This document shows, piece after piece, positions 15,810-23,974 of a DNA stretch of 28,323 nt. The notes beneath the pieces are model-generated. The model was not told where the DNA came from and did no database searches. It saw only the letters and a list, made by a program, of their open reading frames with translations. How positions within the stretch are numbered: the stretch's first letter is position 1; each line of letters opens with the position of its first letter. Source of the DNA: Flavicella sp037132785 (GTDB lineage: Bacteria > Bacteroidota > Bacteroidia > Flavobacteriales > Flavobacteriaceae). The stretch lies in assembly GCF_037132785.1 (NCBI RefSeq), contig NZ_JBAHZZ010000139.1, forward strand, positions 1 through 28,323. The letters are read 5' to 3'. The position numbers were made by a program, and so were the translations under genes.

Positions 15810-16649
15810 GTGAAATTGATAAAGAAAATTTTTGAATTTTATGTCTATAGCAATCTTCATGTATCTATTGCTATTTGGTCATTGTCTATGATAACTGGAA
15901 GTTATTTTGGAGTAGAGGCTAGGTCCGCATCTTTGTTTATAGGGATTTCAACTTTTGTCTCTTATAATGGAATTCGTTTTTTTAAATACAAAACAGCCTT
16001 GTTGAAGAAAGAAATGCATGTTTGGTTTTCCAAAAATTCAATATTACTTGTAATATTGAATAGTTTATTGATAATTCAACTTATTCAGTTTGTCATTAAA
16101 CTGAGTGCTATAGAATTGAAAATATTGTTTCCTTTTATCGTTTTTACCCTCCTATATATGCTTCCTTTTATGAAGTTTAATGGGCAAAGATATAGTTTGA
16201 GAAAAATTCCAGGGTTTAAGATTTTTTGTATTGGAATATCATGGGCAGGATTAATAACGTTTTTTCCTCTGGTTAATCATTTTGAATTAAAAGGAACAGG
16301 AATTTCACTGTTTTTTATGCAGCAATTTTTATTTATTGTGGTTTTAATATTGCCCTTTGATATTAGAGATATGGATTTTGATGCGGAAGATTTAAAAACA
16401 ATTCCTATGGTTTTAGGGGTGAAATGGTCAAAAAGAATAGCGATGATATTATTGCTAATTGTTAATGTGGTTTCAGTCTGTGTTTTTGAAGATAAAGAAG
16501 TTGTAGTGCTGTTCTTAATGAGTTTGTTATTAGGGGGTTTTGTTTGGTGTTCAAAGAGAAATCAATCCAAATATTATGCCTCATTTTGGGTAGAAGGAAT
16601 ACCTATAATATGGTTGGTATTGTTGTTTTTAATTGATTTTTTGATATAA
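15810..16649 (+). CDS. UbiA-like prenyltransferase-family membrane protein
   Basis: A 279-residue integral membrane protein with about eight hydrophobic segments. The loop LPFDIRDMDFDAED (Asp184, Asp187, Asp189, Asp191, Asp194) resembles the second aspartate motif of the UbiA superfamily, and TIPMVLGVKWSK after it fits as well. The first motif, usually NDxxDxxxD, is replaced by SYNGIRFFKYK (about 51-61), which keeps the Asn but lacks the aspartates that hold Mg-diphosphate. It may therefore not be a normal prenyltransferase. Start is GTG at 15810, chosen because MKLIKKIFEFYVYSN resembles the N-terminus of flavobacterial homologues. It stands alone and divergent from gcvP; product pathway unknown. 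Confidence 0.65.
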   Translation: MKLIKKIFEFYVYSNLHVSIAIWSLSMITGSYFGVEARSASLFIGISTFVSYNGIRFFKYKTALLKKEMHVWFSKNSILLVILNSLLIIQLIQFVIKLSAIELKILFPFIVFTLLYMLPFMKFNGQRYSLRKIPGFKIFCIGISWAGLITFFPLVNHFELKGTGISLFFMQQFLFIVVLILPFDIRDMDFDAEDLKTIPMVLGVKWSKRIAMILLLIVNVVSVCVFEDKEVVVLFLMSLLLGGFVWCSKRNQSKYYASFWVEGIPIIWLVLLFLIDFLI

Positions 16650-16677
16650 AAAAAGCCATTCGTTAGAATGGCTTTTT
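16650..16677. terminator. Bidirectional terminator between the UbiA-like and yceI genes
   Basis: AAAAAGCCATTC (16650-16661) pairs with GAATGGCTTTTT (16666-16677) around GTTA: a perfect 12-base stem with A and T runs, placed right after the plus-strand stop and 17 bases beyond the minus-strand yceI stop. Confidence 0.85.
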
Positions 16678-16693
16678 GTGTTCTTATCCTTTT

Positions 16694-17299
16694 TTATTTG
16701 AAATAGACTGAAATATCTATAGCAACGTCACTCCAAGTTTTACTAATTCCATCGGGACCTTTGTGTAGTGTCAAACAGGTATTATTGATAGACTCAATAG
16801 CAGCTTGTGCTTGCCATGTATTTGTGTTCATGTTCGTTTTAATTTCAATAGATTTTTCTGTAACAGAATATGAAAAAGGTAATTTCTCAACAATGCCATT
16901 CATAGAAAAATCTACATAACCAGAAGTAGTATCAGTGATGTGAATTACACCGGATAAAATTTCTGTATTTTTCATAACTCCAAAGAAGAATGTTTTTAAC
17001 TTATTGTCCCTATCTGGGTTGTCTGAAAAAAGACTGCTTACTGGTATTGAAAAGCTAATGCCGTCTAATGCTTCAGAATAAGTTTTTCCTTTAGTGTTTT
17101 GAGTGATTTTTAATTGAGTGAATTTTCCCTTGACAGGTACTTTGTCGGTTGTTTTATATGCAGTCCAGTTAATTTCAGTTTTGTTTGCATCAACGGTAAA
17201 TCCTTGGGCTGTTTTGTTCTCTTTTGAGTCCTTCTTTTTACAAGATACTGTACTTAGGGAGATTGTTAATACTAGAAGGGTAATAATGATTTTTTTCAT
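16694..17299 (-). CDS. YceI-family lipoprotein
   Basis: A 201-residue predicted lipoprotein: signal MKKIIITLLVLTISLSTVSC with lipobox Cys20 and a charged KKKDSKENK linker. The rest is the YceI lipocalin-like beta barrel, starting FTVDANKTEINWTAYKTT and including an 'SLFSDNPDRDNKLKTFFF' segment typical of the family, which binds polyisoprenoid or similar amphiphiles. Last gene of the ftsH-cdsA-psd operon, 2 bases after the ACBP stop, so clearly co-transcribed. With a phospholipid operon upstream, binding of a lipid or isoprenoid in the periplasm is a reasonable inference. The strong terminator at 16650-16677 follows. Confidence 0.85.
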   Translation of the reverse strand: MKKIIITLLVLTISLSTVSCKKKDSKENKTAQGFTVDANKTEINWTAYKTTDKVPVKGKFTQLKITQNTKGKTYSEALDGISFSIPVSSLFSDNPDRDNKLKTFFFGVMKNTEILSGVIHITDTTSGYVDFSMNGIVEKLPFSYSVTEKSIEIKTNMNTNTWQAQAAIESINNTCLTLHKGPDGISKTWSDVAIDISVYFK

Positions 17300-17301
17300 A
17301 A

Positions 17302-17568
17302 TTAGTTTGAGTATTTATTTACGAGTTCAACATATTCTTTTTTAGCCTCATCAGCACTAATTCCTCTTAATTGCATCCAAGCATTAAATTTAAAGCCATT
17401 TCGTACGTCGAAATTGGTGTTGAAAGAAAAATTATCTCCTGAGGTAGCTTGTTTGTAATAGGCATAAAATAATAACATTATATCTTGTGGAAGTGGTGTC
17501 TTCATTGAAGATGCTTTTGCATATGCTTTTTTAAAATCGCTATGTAGTTTTTCTTTTTCTACATTCAT
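17302..17568 (-). CDS. Acyl-CoA-binding protein (ACBP)
   Basis: An 88-residue four-helix protein that binds long-chain acyl-CoA in the cytoplasm. The family signature is clear: FKKAYAKA, then LLFYAYYKQATSGD (canonical form YKQAT.GD), and FNAWMQLRGISADEAKKEYV at the C-terminus (canonical K.AW...G.s..eA...Yi), about the standard 86-90 residues. Mainly known from eukaryotes but found in a limited set of bacteria. It starts 12 bases after psd and stops 2 bases before yceI. Sitting between psd and yceI suggests a part in handing acyl chains to, or buffering them for, phospholipid synthesis; that is inference. Confidence 0.9.
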   Translation of the reverse strand: MNVEKEKLHSDFKKAYAKASSMKTPLPQDIMLLFYAYYKQATSGDNFSFNTNFDVRNGFKFNAWMQLRGISADEAKKEYVELVNKYSN

Positions 17569-17580
17569 TCATTTTTGTTT

Positions 17581-18231
17581 TTAGAGAGTAGCAATGATAT
17601 TATGAGCTCCTTTAACTACATCATTTAATTCAACTTTTATTTTTGAATTTAAAGGTAAGAATAAATCTACTCTCGAACCAAATTTAATAAATCCAGCATC
17701 AGTGCCTTGCACAACTTGCATATCTTTTTTAGCATAGTTTACAATTCTTCTTGCAAGAGCACCAGCAATTTGACGATAAAGAACCTCTCCAAACACTGAG
17801 TTTTCAATAACAACTGTAGTTCTTTCGTTTTCTTGTGATGCTTTGGGGTGCCAAGCAACTAAATATTTTCCTGGGTGGTATTTGCTAAATTTCACAATTC
17901 CACTCAAACCATATCTTGTAACATGTACGTTTAATGGAGACATAAAAATAGAAACTTGAATTCTTTTATCTTTAAAGTATTCGGATTCAAACACTTCTTC
18001 TATTACAACTACTTTACCATCTACTGGCGCAACTATGTGCTTGTGATTAGGAATAGTTTTTCTACTCGGGTTTCTGAAAAACTGTAGGATACTAACAAGT
18101 AAAAATAACAGCGAAAAATATAAGATGTATTGTAGCCAAGCGATACTGATAAAATAATCTACTAATAAAAAACCTGATGCTACTATTATAGCAGTGATTG
18201 CAATACTTGTATTTCCTTCTTTATGAAACAT
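17581..18231 (-). CDS. psd: Phosphatidylserine decarboxylase, short form
   Basis: Makes phosphatidylethanolamine from phosphatidylserine at the inner membrane. The 216-residue proenzyme is the short type: N-terminal hydrophobic hairpin (about 9-50), VAPVDGKVV, FMSPLNVHVTRYGLSG, and the self-cleavage site FGSRVDLFLP, where cleavage between Gly185 and Ser186 would give the pyruvoyl group. The conserved His in NVHVTR is present. One base separates it from cdsA and 12 from ACBP. The phosphatidylserine synthase gene (pssA) that would feed it is not in the window. No defect seen. Confidence 0.95.
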   Translation of the reverse strand: MFHKEGNTSIAITAIIVASGFLLVDYFISIAWLQYILYFSLLFLLVSILQFFRNPSRKTIPNHKHIVAPVDGKVVVIEEVFESEYFKDKRIQVSIFMSPLNVHVTRYGLSGIVKFSKYHPGKYLVAWHPKASQENERTTVVIENSVFGEVLYRQIAGALARRIVNYAKKDMQVVQGTDAGFIKFGSRVDLFLPLNSKIKVELNDVVKGAHNIIATL

Positions 18232-18232
18232 T

Positions 18233-19033
18233 TTATGTAATAAATTTTAAATATAAATAGATGAACGGTGCTACAAATATAATACTATCCAAGCGATCTA
18301 TAATACCACCATGACCAGGAATAATATTTCCGGTATCCTTAACTCCTGTTTGTCTTTTAAACATGGAGGCTATTAAATCTCCAACAACTCCAAATATACT
18401 TGTCAAAACACCTAATATTATCCATTGATACGGAAGTAGTATGGTGAATTTAAATGAAATTAAAAAAGAGATAATCATGGTTGCTAGTACTCCTCCAATA
18501 AAACCTTCGATTGTTTTTTTTGGAGAAACCCTCTCTAATAGTTTAGTTTTACCAATGGTAACCCCTGTTAAATAAGCAAATGTGTCATTTGACCAAATTA
18601 GTATAAATACTCCAAGAATTAAGACGGAATCATAGTTGTTTGTTTGATTTGTATAAGGTATTTTGACAATAAAAATATAACTAATACAAGTATAAACAAT
18701 ACATAATAAAAAGTTACCTAATTCTTTAATAGCATCAGATTTTTTATCAAATAAATGTTTGATAAAAACAATTAATACGATAAGAACACTTAAGGTATCT
18801 GTATATATCGTAGACAATTCCCAATTTGGAAATATGGAGGAACAAAATATTGAAATACTAAGAAGATAAGGTTCAATACCTTTTATCTCTAGCATTTTCG
18901 AAAACTCAAAAATACTGATTAGCATAAAAATAAAAAACAATGCTAAAAAAGCATTTGCATTGAATAAAATGGCGAATACAAGTATTGATACAAAAACAGC
19001 ACCTGAAATTGCCCTAGTAAGCATATTGTTCAT
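18233..19033 (-). CDS. cdsA: Phosphatidate cytidylyltransferase (CDP-diacylglycerol synthase)
   Basis: Converts phosphatidic acid and CTP to CDP-diacylglycerol, the precursor of all bacterial phospholipids. The 266 residues have seven to eight hydrophobic segments, NDTFAYLTGVTIGKTKL, ERVSPKKTIEGFIGG, and the C-terminal family signature, MFKRQTGVKDTGNIIPGHGG followed by IIDRLDSI. Three bases after the LUD gene and one base before psd, so translation is probably coupled. Start ATG at 19033; a second ATG three codons later is also possible. Confidence 0.96.
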   Translation of the reverse strand: MNNMLTRAISGAVFVSILVFAILFNANAFLALFFIFMLISIFEFSKMLEIKGIEPYLLSISIFCSSIFPNWELSTIYTDTLSVLIVLIVFIKHLFDKKSDAIKELGNFLLCIVYTCISYIFIVKIPYTNQTNNYDSVLILGVFILIWSNDTFAYLTGVTIGKTKLLERVSPKKTIEGFIGGVLATMIISFLISFKFTILLPYQWIILGVLTSIFGVVGDLIASMFKRQTGVKDTGNIIPGHGGIIDRLDSIIFVAPFIYLYLKFIT

Positions 19034-19036
19034 AGG

Positions 19037-19630
19037 TTAGAAATCTTCAAATAAGAGCAAATATAAATTTTTTGAATTGCTATTGGGGGTAGAAATGAAA
19101 TTATCTTTATCGTTTTCGGGAGTGAAACTCTTTATAGCACTAATGTTGGTAGGAATATTTTCCATGTAGTTGTTTTTAATACCCGAAAGACTTTGTCCCA
19201 TATCTTTAACTAACTGGCTTGTTTTAGCAAATACAATAAAATTATTTGATAGTTCATGAAGTTTTTTTTCTTTTATTTGATGAGAACAGAATAATACACT
19301 TCCAGAATCCGAAATTATATGTTCACAGCTAGTAAAAACAGGAGCAGATTTATTTATGTCAAAGCTAATGTCTATTGATAAAGAATCCGTATACTTAGCC
19401 AAGTTTTTTTCATCCAAACAGGTGATATTCTTCCACTGATTTTCATCAAGGATTTCTATGAGGTTTTGAATTACTTCTTCAGCAGAAGTACAGTATAAAA
19501 ATTTACCACCTTTATCGATGAAATTATGAACAAATAAGTCGTCTAAAGAAAGGTTTACTTCCTGTTTTTGGAGTGCATCTTCGTTAGAGGGCTTAGGTTT
19601 GTTGGAAAATAATTTTTTTAAAAAATTCAT
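19037..19630 (-). CDS. LUD-domain protein (LutC/YkgG-like)
   Basis: A 197-residue cytoplasmic protein with the LUD fold seen in LutC: GGKFLYCTSAEEVIQNL near residue 40, TSCEHIISDSGSVLF around 98-112 (family 'a.aDaGIAetGSvvl'-like segment), HELSNNFIVFA, and a shortened C-terminus. In Bacillus LutABC oxidises lactate, but LutA and LutB are absent here. In this operon position, between ftsH and cdsA, the role is unknown. A basic, Ser/Pro-rich N-terminal 25 residues precede the domain. It is 39 bases after ftsH and 3 before cdsA. Confidence 0.75.
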   Translation of the reverse strand: MNFLKKLFSNKPKPSNEDALQKQEVNLSLDDLFVHNFIDKGGKFLYCTSAEEVIQNLIEILDENQWKNITCLDEKNLAKYTDSLSIDISFDINKSAPVFTSCEHIISDSGSVLFCSHQIKEKKLHELSNNFIVFAKTSQLVKDMGQSLSGIKNNYMENIPTNISAIKSFTPENDKDNFISTPNSNSKNLYLLLFEDF

Positions 19631-19669
19631 TCTCGATATATTGTATTCTTTGTTCTAAAATGAGGTCAA

Positions 19670-21691
19670 TTACTCTGTTACTTTATTGTTTTCTTGAACG
19701 CTGTCTTCACTAGGACTATCAGTAGTTTCTTCAATAACTTCAGTATTCTCTGTTTTAGCCAATTCAATTGGTTCAAAAGGTCTTTCTCCGAAAATTTGAA
19801 CAAGATCATCTTTAAAAATCACCTCTTTTTCAAGAAGTTTTTCTGCAAGAGTAATTAATTTGTCCTTATTTTCGGTAAGTATTGTAATAGCTCTTTGATA
19901 TTGTTCTTCTATGATATTAGAAATTTCTTCATCTATAATTTTAGCAGTTTCCTCACTATATGGTTTAGAAAAGCTGTATTCGCTTTGTCCTGAAGAATCG
20001 TAATAAGTAATGTTTCCTATTCTTTCATTTAATCCGTACACACTTACCATTGCTTTTGCTTGGCGTGTTACTTTCTCTAAGTCGTTTAATGCACCTGTAG
20101 AAATTTTATCGAACATAACCCTTTCTGCTGCTCTACCGGCTAGGGTTGCACACATTTCATCTAACATTTGTTCGGTTTGAACAATCATTCTTTCTTCTGG
20201 TAAATACCAAGCAGCACCTAAAGATTGTCCTCTAGGAACGATCGTAACTTTTACTAAGGGAGCAGCATGTTCTAGCATCCAACTAGCAGTTGCGTGTCCT
20301 GCCTCGTGATAAGCGATGGTTTTCTTTTCTTTAACAGAAATTATTTTATTCTTCTTTTCTAATCCACCTATGATTCTATCAACAGCATCCAAGAAATCTT
20401 GATTGTGAATTTCGGTATTTCCTTTACGAGCAGCAATTAAAGCAGATTCATTACAGAGATTAGCAATATCAGCTCCTGAAAAACCAGGAGTTTGTTGTGA
20501 AAGGAAATCGGCAATTACGTCTTTCCCTAATTTTAAAGGTTTCATGTGAACCTCAAAAATAGCCTTACGTTCATTTAAATCTGGTAAATCAACAAATATT
20601 TGTCTGTCAAATCTTCCGGCACGCATTAATGCTTTGTCTAAAACATCTGCACGGTTTGTTGCTGCTAATACAATAACATTGGTATCAGTCCCGAAACCAT
20701 CCATTTCAGTTAATAACTGGTTCAATGTGTTCTCTCTTTCGTCATTACCTCCAGTCATATTATTTTTTCCACGTGCACGTCCAATAGCATCGATCTCATC
20801 GATGAAAATTATGGAAGGAGATTTCTGTTGTGCTTGCTTAAATAGATCTCTTACACGAGAGGCACCAACTCCAACAAACATTTCAACAAAGTCAGATCCA
20901 GATAAAGAAAAGAATGGAACTCCAGCTTCACCTGCAACGGCTTTTGCCAATAAGGTTTTACCAGTACCTGGAGCCCCTATTAATAGTGCTCCTTTAGGTA
21001 TTTTACCTCCTAATGATGTATATTTTTCTGGAGTTTTCAAAAAGTCAACAATTTCTTGAACTTCTTCTTTCGCTCCATGTAATCCTGCTACATCTTTAAA
21101 TGAAATTTTTACTTTTGAGTTTTCATCAAATAATTTAGCCTTTGATTTTCCAATATTGAAAATTTGACCTCCAGCGCCACCTCCAGCACCACCTCCAGAC
21201 ATTCTTCGCATAAAGAAAATCCATAAACCTATGATAAAAATAAAAGGTAAGTAAGATAATAGTGAGTCGAATAAATCAGTTTGTTCATCGTTTAATTTAT
21301 CGAAATCTAAATTATTTTCAGTTTTACTCGTTTCTAGCTTTTTCTCGAAATTCTGTAAGTCACCAAAGTTATATTCGAACATTGGCGCATTTTTGTTAAA
21401 TAAGTTTGAAGAAGTTCGTTTAGTGTATTCTTCTTTAGACAAAGCTTCCTCTTTAATGTAAAGCTGAGCAATATTTCTGTTGATAATAACAATTTTAGAA
21501 ATATCATTACTCATCAAAATACTCTCAAATTTGTTTTGAGATATTTCTTTTTGGGTAAGGTTTTCACTGTTTAAAAATTGGAAAACAACAAATAACACAA
21601 ACATGGCTCCATAAATCCAATAAAAATTAAATTTAGGTTTAAAGTTTGAATCTTTAAGAATATTCTTTTTTTTGTTTTTTGTAGTAGACAT
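19670..21691 (-). CDS. ftsH: ATP-dependent zinc metalloprotease FtsH
   Basis: A membrane-anchored hexameric AAA protease that removes misfolded membrane proteins and short-lived regulators. The 673 residues run: cytoplasmic basic start, membrane segment about 24-40, periplasmic domain about 41-145, membrane segment about 146-161, a Gly-rich linker (166-176), AAA domain with Walker A GAPGTGKT (239-246), Walker B IIFIDEIDA (294-302) and second region of homology ATNRADVLDKALMRAGRFDR, then zinc site HEAGH (462-466). The Glu/Asp-rich tail is typical. It is 25 bases after rsfS. In Gammaproteobacteria FtsH controls LpxC and so lipid balance; the lipid genes downstream make a similar link attractive but unproven. 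Confidence 0.97.
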   Translation of the reverse strand: MSTTKNKKKNILKDSNFKPKFNFYWIYGAMFVLFVVFQFLNSENLTQKEISQNKFESILMSNDISKIVIINRNIAQLYIKEEALSKEEYTKRTSSNLFNKNAPMFEYNFGDLQNFEKKLETSKTENNLDFDKLNDEQTDLFDSLLSYLPFIFIIGLWIFFMRRMSGGGAGGGAGGQIFNIGKSKAKLFDENSKVKISFKDVAGLHGAKEEVQEIVDFLKTPEKYTSLGGKIPKGALLIGAPGTGKTLLAKAVAGEAGVPFFSLSGSDFVEMFVGVGASRVRDLFKQAQQKSPSIIFIDEIDAIGRARGKNNMTGGNDERENTLNQLLTEMDGFGTDTNVIVLAATNRADVLDKALMRAGRFDRQIFVDLPDLNERKAIFEVHMKPLKLGKDVIADFLSQQTPGFSGADIANLCNESALIAARKGNTEIHNQDFLDAVDRIIGGLEKKNKIISVKEKKTIAYHEAGHATASWMLEHAAPLVKVTIVPRGQSLGAAWYLPEERMIVQTEQMLDEMCATLAGRAAERVMFDKISTGALNDLEKVTRQAKAMVSVYGLNERIGNITYYDSSGQSEYSFSKPYSEETAKIIDEEISNIIEEQYQRAITILTENKDKLITLAEKLLEKEVIFKDDLVQIFGERPFEPIELAKTENTEVIEETTDSPSEDSVQENNKVTE

Positions 21692-21716
21692 AGTGTGTTA
21701 AAGCTAAAGTTTAGAA

Positions 21717-22088
21717 TTAAATAGATGTTGATATTTTAGTGATTTTTGCATCACCCCATAAGCCTTCAACATCGTAGAACTCTCTAGTTTGTTTTTGAAA
21801 TACATGTACTACAATATGTACATAGTCCAATAGAATCCATTCTGCAACTGATTCACCTTCTATATGCCATGCTTTTTCTTGCCCTTCTTTTCCAACTATT
21901 TTTTTAACAGAATTTGAAATTGCTTTTACTTGTGTGTTTGAATTACCCGAACAGATTACAAAATAATCACAAACGGTATTCTCTATATTTCTCAGGTCTA
22001 ATAACTGAATATCTTCTCCTTTTACCTCCTCAATTCCTTTTATAATTATAGAAATTAATTCATCGGTACTTTTATTTTTTTTAGACAT
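21717..22088 (-). CDS. rsfS: Ribosome silencing factor RsfS
   Basis: A 123-residue protein of the RsfS/Iojap family that binds ribosomal protein uL14 and blocks subunit joining when nutrients are low. Visible family features: DLRNIENTVCDYFVICSGNS, KAWHIEGESVAEWILLDY, VVHVFQKQTREFYDVEGLWGDA. Complete length. First gene of the operon that continues to ftsH (25-base gap), with a -7 motif at 22110-22117. Divergent from birA across 85 bases. Confidence 0.94.
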   Translation of the reverse strand: MSKKNKSTDELISIIIKGIEEVKGEDIQLLDLRNIENTVCDYFVICSGNSNTQVKAISNSVKKIVGKEGQEKAWHIEGESVAEWILLDYVHIVVHVFQKQTREFYDVEGLWGDAKITKISTSI

Positions 22089-22109
22089 TAAATTTTATTT
22101 AATTTGCAG

Positions 22110-22117
22110 CAAAGTTA
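22110..22117 (-). promoter_or_regulatory. -7 element of the rsfS-ftsH operon promoter
   Basis: TAACTTTG on the minus strand fits TAnnTTTG, 21 bases before the rsfS ATG. The -33 region has only a degenerate TTTCG about 20 bases upstream. It is the only promoter-like site seen for the seven-gene run. Confidence 0.4.
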
Positions 22118-22173
22118 TTGTTTTTTCTGTAAAAATACACGAAATAAAACCTTGTTTCCTTTATATTTTAAAT

Positions 22174-22914
22174 ATGTATATAATCAAACTTGATGCCATT
22201 GGATCTACCAATTCTTTTTTGAAAGATTTGGTATCAAATTCTGTGGTTGAGAATTATACGGTTGTGACTGCAGAATATCAGACAAATGGACGGGGGCAAA
22301 TGGGAACAACATGGGAGTCTGAACCAGGTAAAAACCTTATGTTTAGTGTGTTTGTTGAGCTTTTAGATTGGAAATTGGTAGATGCTGTCAATTTAAATTA
22401 TATAGTTACTTTGGTTGTTTTTACAGCACTTAAAAATTTAGGTTTACCAAGAATGTCAATAAAATGGCCGAACGACATTTTGTCAGATAATAAAAAAATA
22501 TGTGGCATTTTGTTAGAGAATTCAGTGAATTCTGAGTTTTTAAAATCGACAATTATTGGGATTGGAGTAAATGTGAATCAGGAATTTTTTTCTGAGGATT
22601 TATCATTAGCGAATTCCATAAAAAGAATCTTAGGTGTTGATCAAGATAGAATGGGAATATTACAGAATATCGTTTCTAACTTAAAAGAAGAGGTTGAATT
22701 GTGTTCCAAGGACAGTTTTATAGATATAAAGGAGAGGTACCTAAAGTCTTTATACAAATACTTTATGCCATCTATGTTTGAAAGCGCTGAGGGTGTGTTT
22801 ATGGGAAAGATTGTAGGAATCAATTCTATTGGTAATTTAGAAATAGAAATGGAGGATGAGAGTGTTCGGCATTTTGGACTTAAAGAAGTAAAGATGCTTC
22901 GAGAAGTCCATTAA
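22174..22914 (+). CDS. birA: Biotin--[acetyl-CoA-carboxylase] ligase
   Basis: Activates biotin as biotinyl-AMP and attaches it to the carboxyl carrier protein. The 246 residues begin directly with the catalytic domain: GSTNSF, then the biotin-binding loop GRGQMGTTWESEPGKNLMFS (near 40-59), SIKWPNDILSDNKKICGIL with the catalytic Lys, GIGVNVNQ, and a small C-terminal SH3-like domain with IVGINSIGNLEIE. There is no N-terminal helix-turn-helix, so it is a group I enzyme and not a repressor, as usual in the phylum. It faces rsfS and converges with the SRPBCC gene, stops 6 bases apart. Confidence 0.94.
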   Translation: MYIIKLDAIGSTNSFLKDLVSNSVVENYTVVTAEYQTNGRGQMGTTWESEPGKNLMFSVFVELLDWKLVDAVNLNYIVTLVVFTALKNLGLPRMSIKWPNDILSDNKKICGILLENSVNSEFLKSTIIGIGVNVNQEFFSEDLSLANSIKRILGVDQDRMGILQNIVSNLKEEVELCSKDSFIDIKERYLKSLYKYFMPSMFESAEGVFMGKIVGINSIGNLEIEMEDESVRHFGLKEVKMLREVH

Positions 22915-22920
22915 ATATTT

Positions 22921-23310
22921 TTATAACTTTTCAATATTGTCAACTAGAGTTTCAATAAACTTAGTCAATGGCTTTTTGATCATCATACTAATCATAGGGT
23001 TAAATTCCCCATTGAAATAGACTTGTACCTCGGAAGAATCAATAGAAATCTCATTTATGATAAGCTCTAATGTAAATGGCATTTTACTACTAGCGGCTCC
23101 TAAAATTATTTTCGAATAGGGGGTTTTGTCTTTTAAAACTAACCTTATTTCTGGCATTCCTTTTAATCCGAAAATAAAAGAATTATTGTCGATTTCAAAT
23201 TTTTCAATACTCTCAGGCATCAATCCCTCATATGAAGATAGTTGCTCTAACGTGGCATAAATAGATTCAGAAGATTTAGTTACGGTAACTTTTCTACTTT
23301 CTAATTTCAT
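22921..23310 (-). CDS. SRPBCC-fold (START-like) protein next to pyrE
   Basis: A 129-residue protein with the pattern of the polyketide-cyclase/START-like fold: an initial strand MKLESRKVTVTKSSESIYAT, helix LEQLSSYEGLMPESIEKFE, alternating strands (FIFGLKGMPEIRLVLKD, KIILGAA, FTLELIINEI, EVQVYFNGEFNPMI) and a long C-terminal helix. This fold usually holds a hydrophobic ligand; which one is unknown. It begins 18 bases after pyrE, so probably in the same operon. The association is common in flavobacteria, but its role in pyrimidine synthesis, if any, is not shown. Confidence 0.75.
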   Translation of the reverse strand: MKLESRKVTVTKSSESIYATLEQLSSYEGLMPESIEKFEIDNNSFIFGLKGMPEIRLVLKDKTPYSKIILGAASSKMPFTLELIINEISIDSSEVQVYFNGEFNPMISMMIKKPLTKFIETLVDNIEKL

Positions 23311-23328
23311 AAGATTTAGGATAAAAAA

Positions 23329-23970
23329 TTATTGATTCCATGTACTTGGAGATTCTCTCCATTCTGATAAAGTATCCATTTCGTTTTTAGAAATGTAATT
23401 GTCTTTATGTGCTTGAGCTAATAGATTATTATAATCGCTTAAGGTTGTTAAGTCGATATTCGCTTTTTTGAAATTTTCTAAAGCGATTTCAAAACCGTAA
23501 GTAAAAATAGCAATCATTCCTTTTACATTTACATTAGCGGATTTTAAAGCTTCTACAGCAAGTAAACTACTCATTCCTGTACTGATTAGGTCTTCAACAA
23601 CAACAACGTTACTTCCTGACTCTAAGAATCCTTCAATTTGATTTTGACGACCATGTTTTTTTGCTTCTGGACGTACATAAACAAAAGGAACTCTTAGTTC
23701 TTGTGCTACTAAAACCCCTATAGCAATGGCTCCCGTGGCTACACCTGCAATAACATCTGGTTTTCCGTATTTCTCAACGATAGCTTTAGCAATGCTTTCT
23801 TTAAGAAAATTACGTATTGGAGGAAATGATAAAGTGATTCTATTATCACAGTAAATTGGAGATTTCCATCCAGAAGCCCATGTAAAAGGGTTTTTAGGTT
23901 GTAGTTTTATTGCTTTTATTTGTAAAAGCAATTTTGCGGTAGCATTAGCAGTATCTTTGTTCAAAATCAT
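23329..23970 (-). CDS. pyrE: Orotate phosphoribosyltransferase
   Basis: Joins orotate and PRPP to give orotidine 5'-phosphate in pyrimidine synthesis. The ATG at 23970 gives MILNKDTANATAKLLLQIKA and 213 residues; an in-frame ATG at 24015 would add 15 residues inside the divergent NUDIX gene and is unlikely. Family marks: FTWASGWKSPIYCDNR, IAGVATGAIAIGVLVAQ, FVYVRPEAKKHGR, and the PRPP loop VVVVEDLISTGMSS. Complete. Its ATG is only 7 bases from the divergent NUDIX start, so its promoter must overlap that gene. SRPBCC follows after 18 bases. Confidence 0.96.
   Translation of the reverse strand: MILNKDTANATAKLLLQIKAIKLQPKNPFTWASGWKSPIYCDNRITLSFPPIRNFLKESIAKAIVEKYGKPDVIAGVATGAIAIGVLVAQELRVPFVYVRPEAKKHGRQNQIEGFLESGSNVVVVEDLISTGMSSLLAVEALKSANVNVKGMIAIFTYGFEIALENFKKANIDLTTLSDYNNLLAQAHKDNYISKNEMDTLSEWRESPSTWNQ
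23952..23959 (+). promoter_or_regulatory. -7 element of predicted NUDIX gene promoter, inside pyrE
   Basis: TATCTTTG matches TAnnTTTG, 18 bases before the ATG at 23978. A TTTG at 23933-23936 is 15 bases upstream, slightly short. Both lie within the first codons of pyrE on the other strand. Confidence 0.4.
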
Positions 23971-23974
23971 GTTG

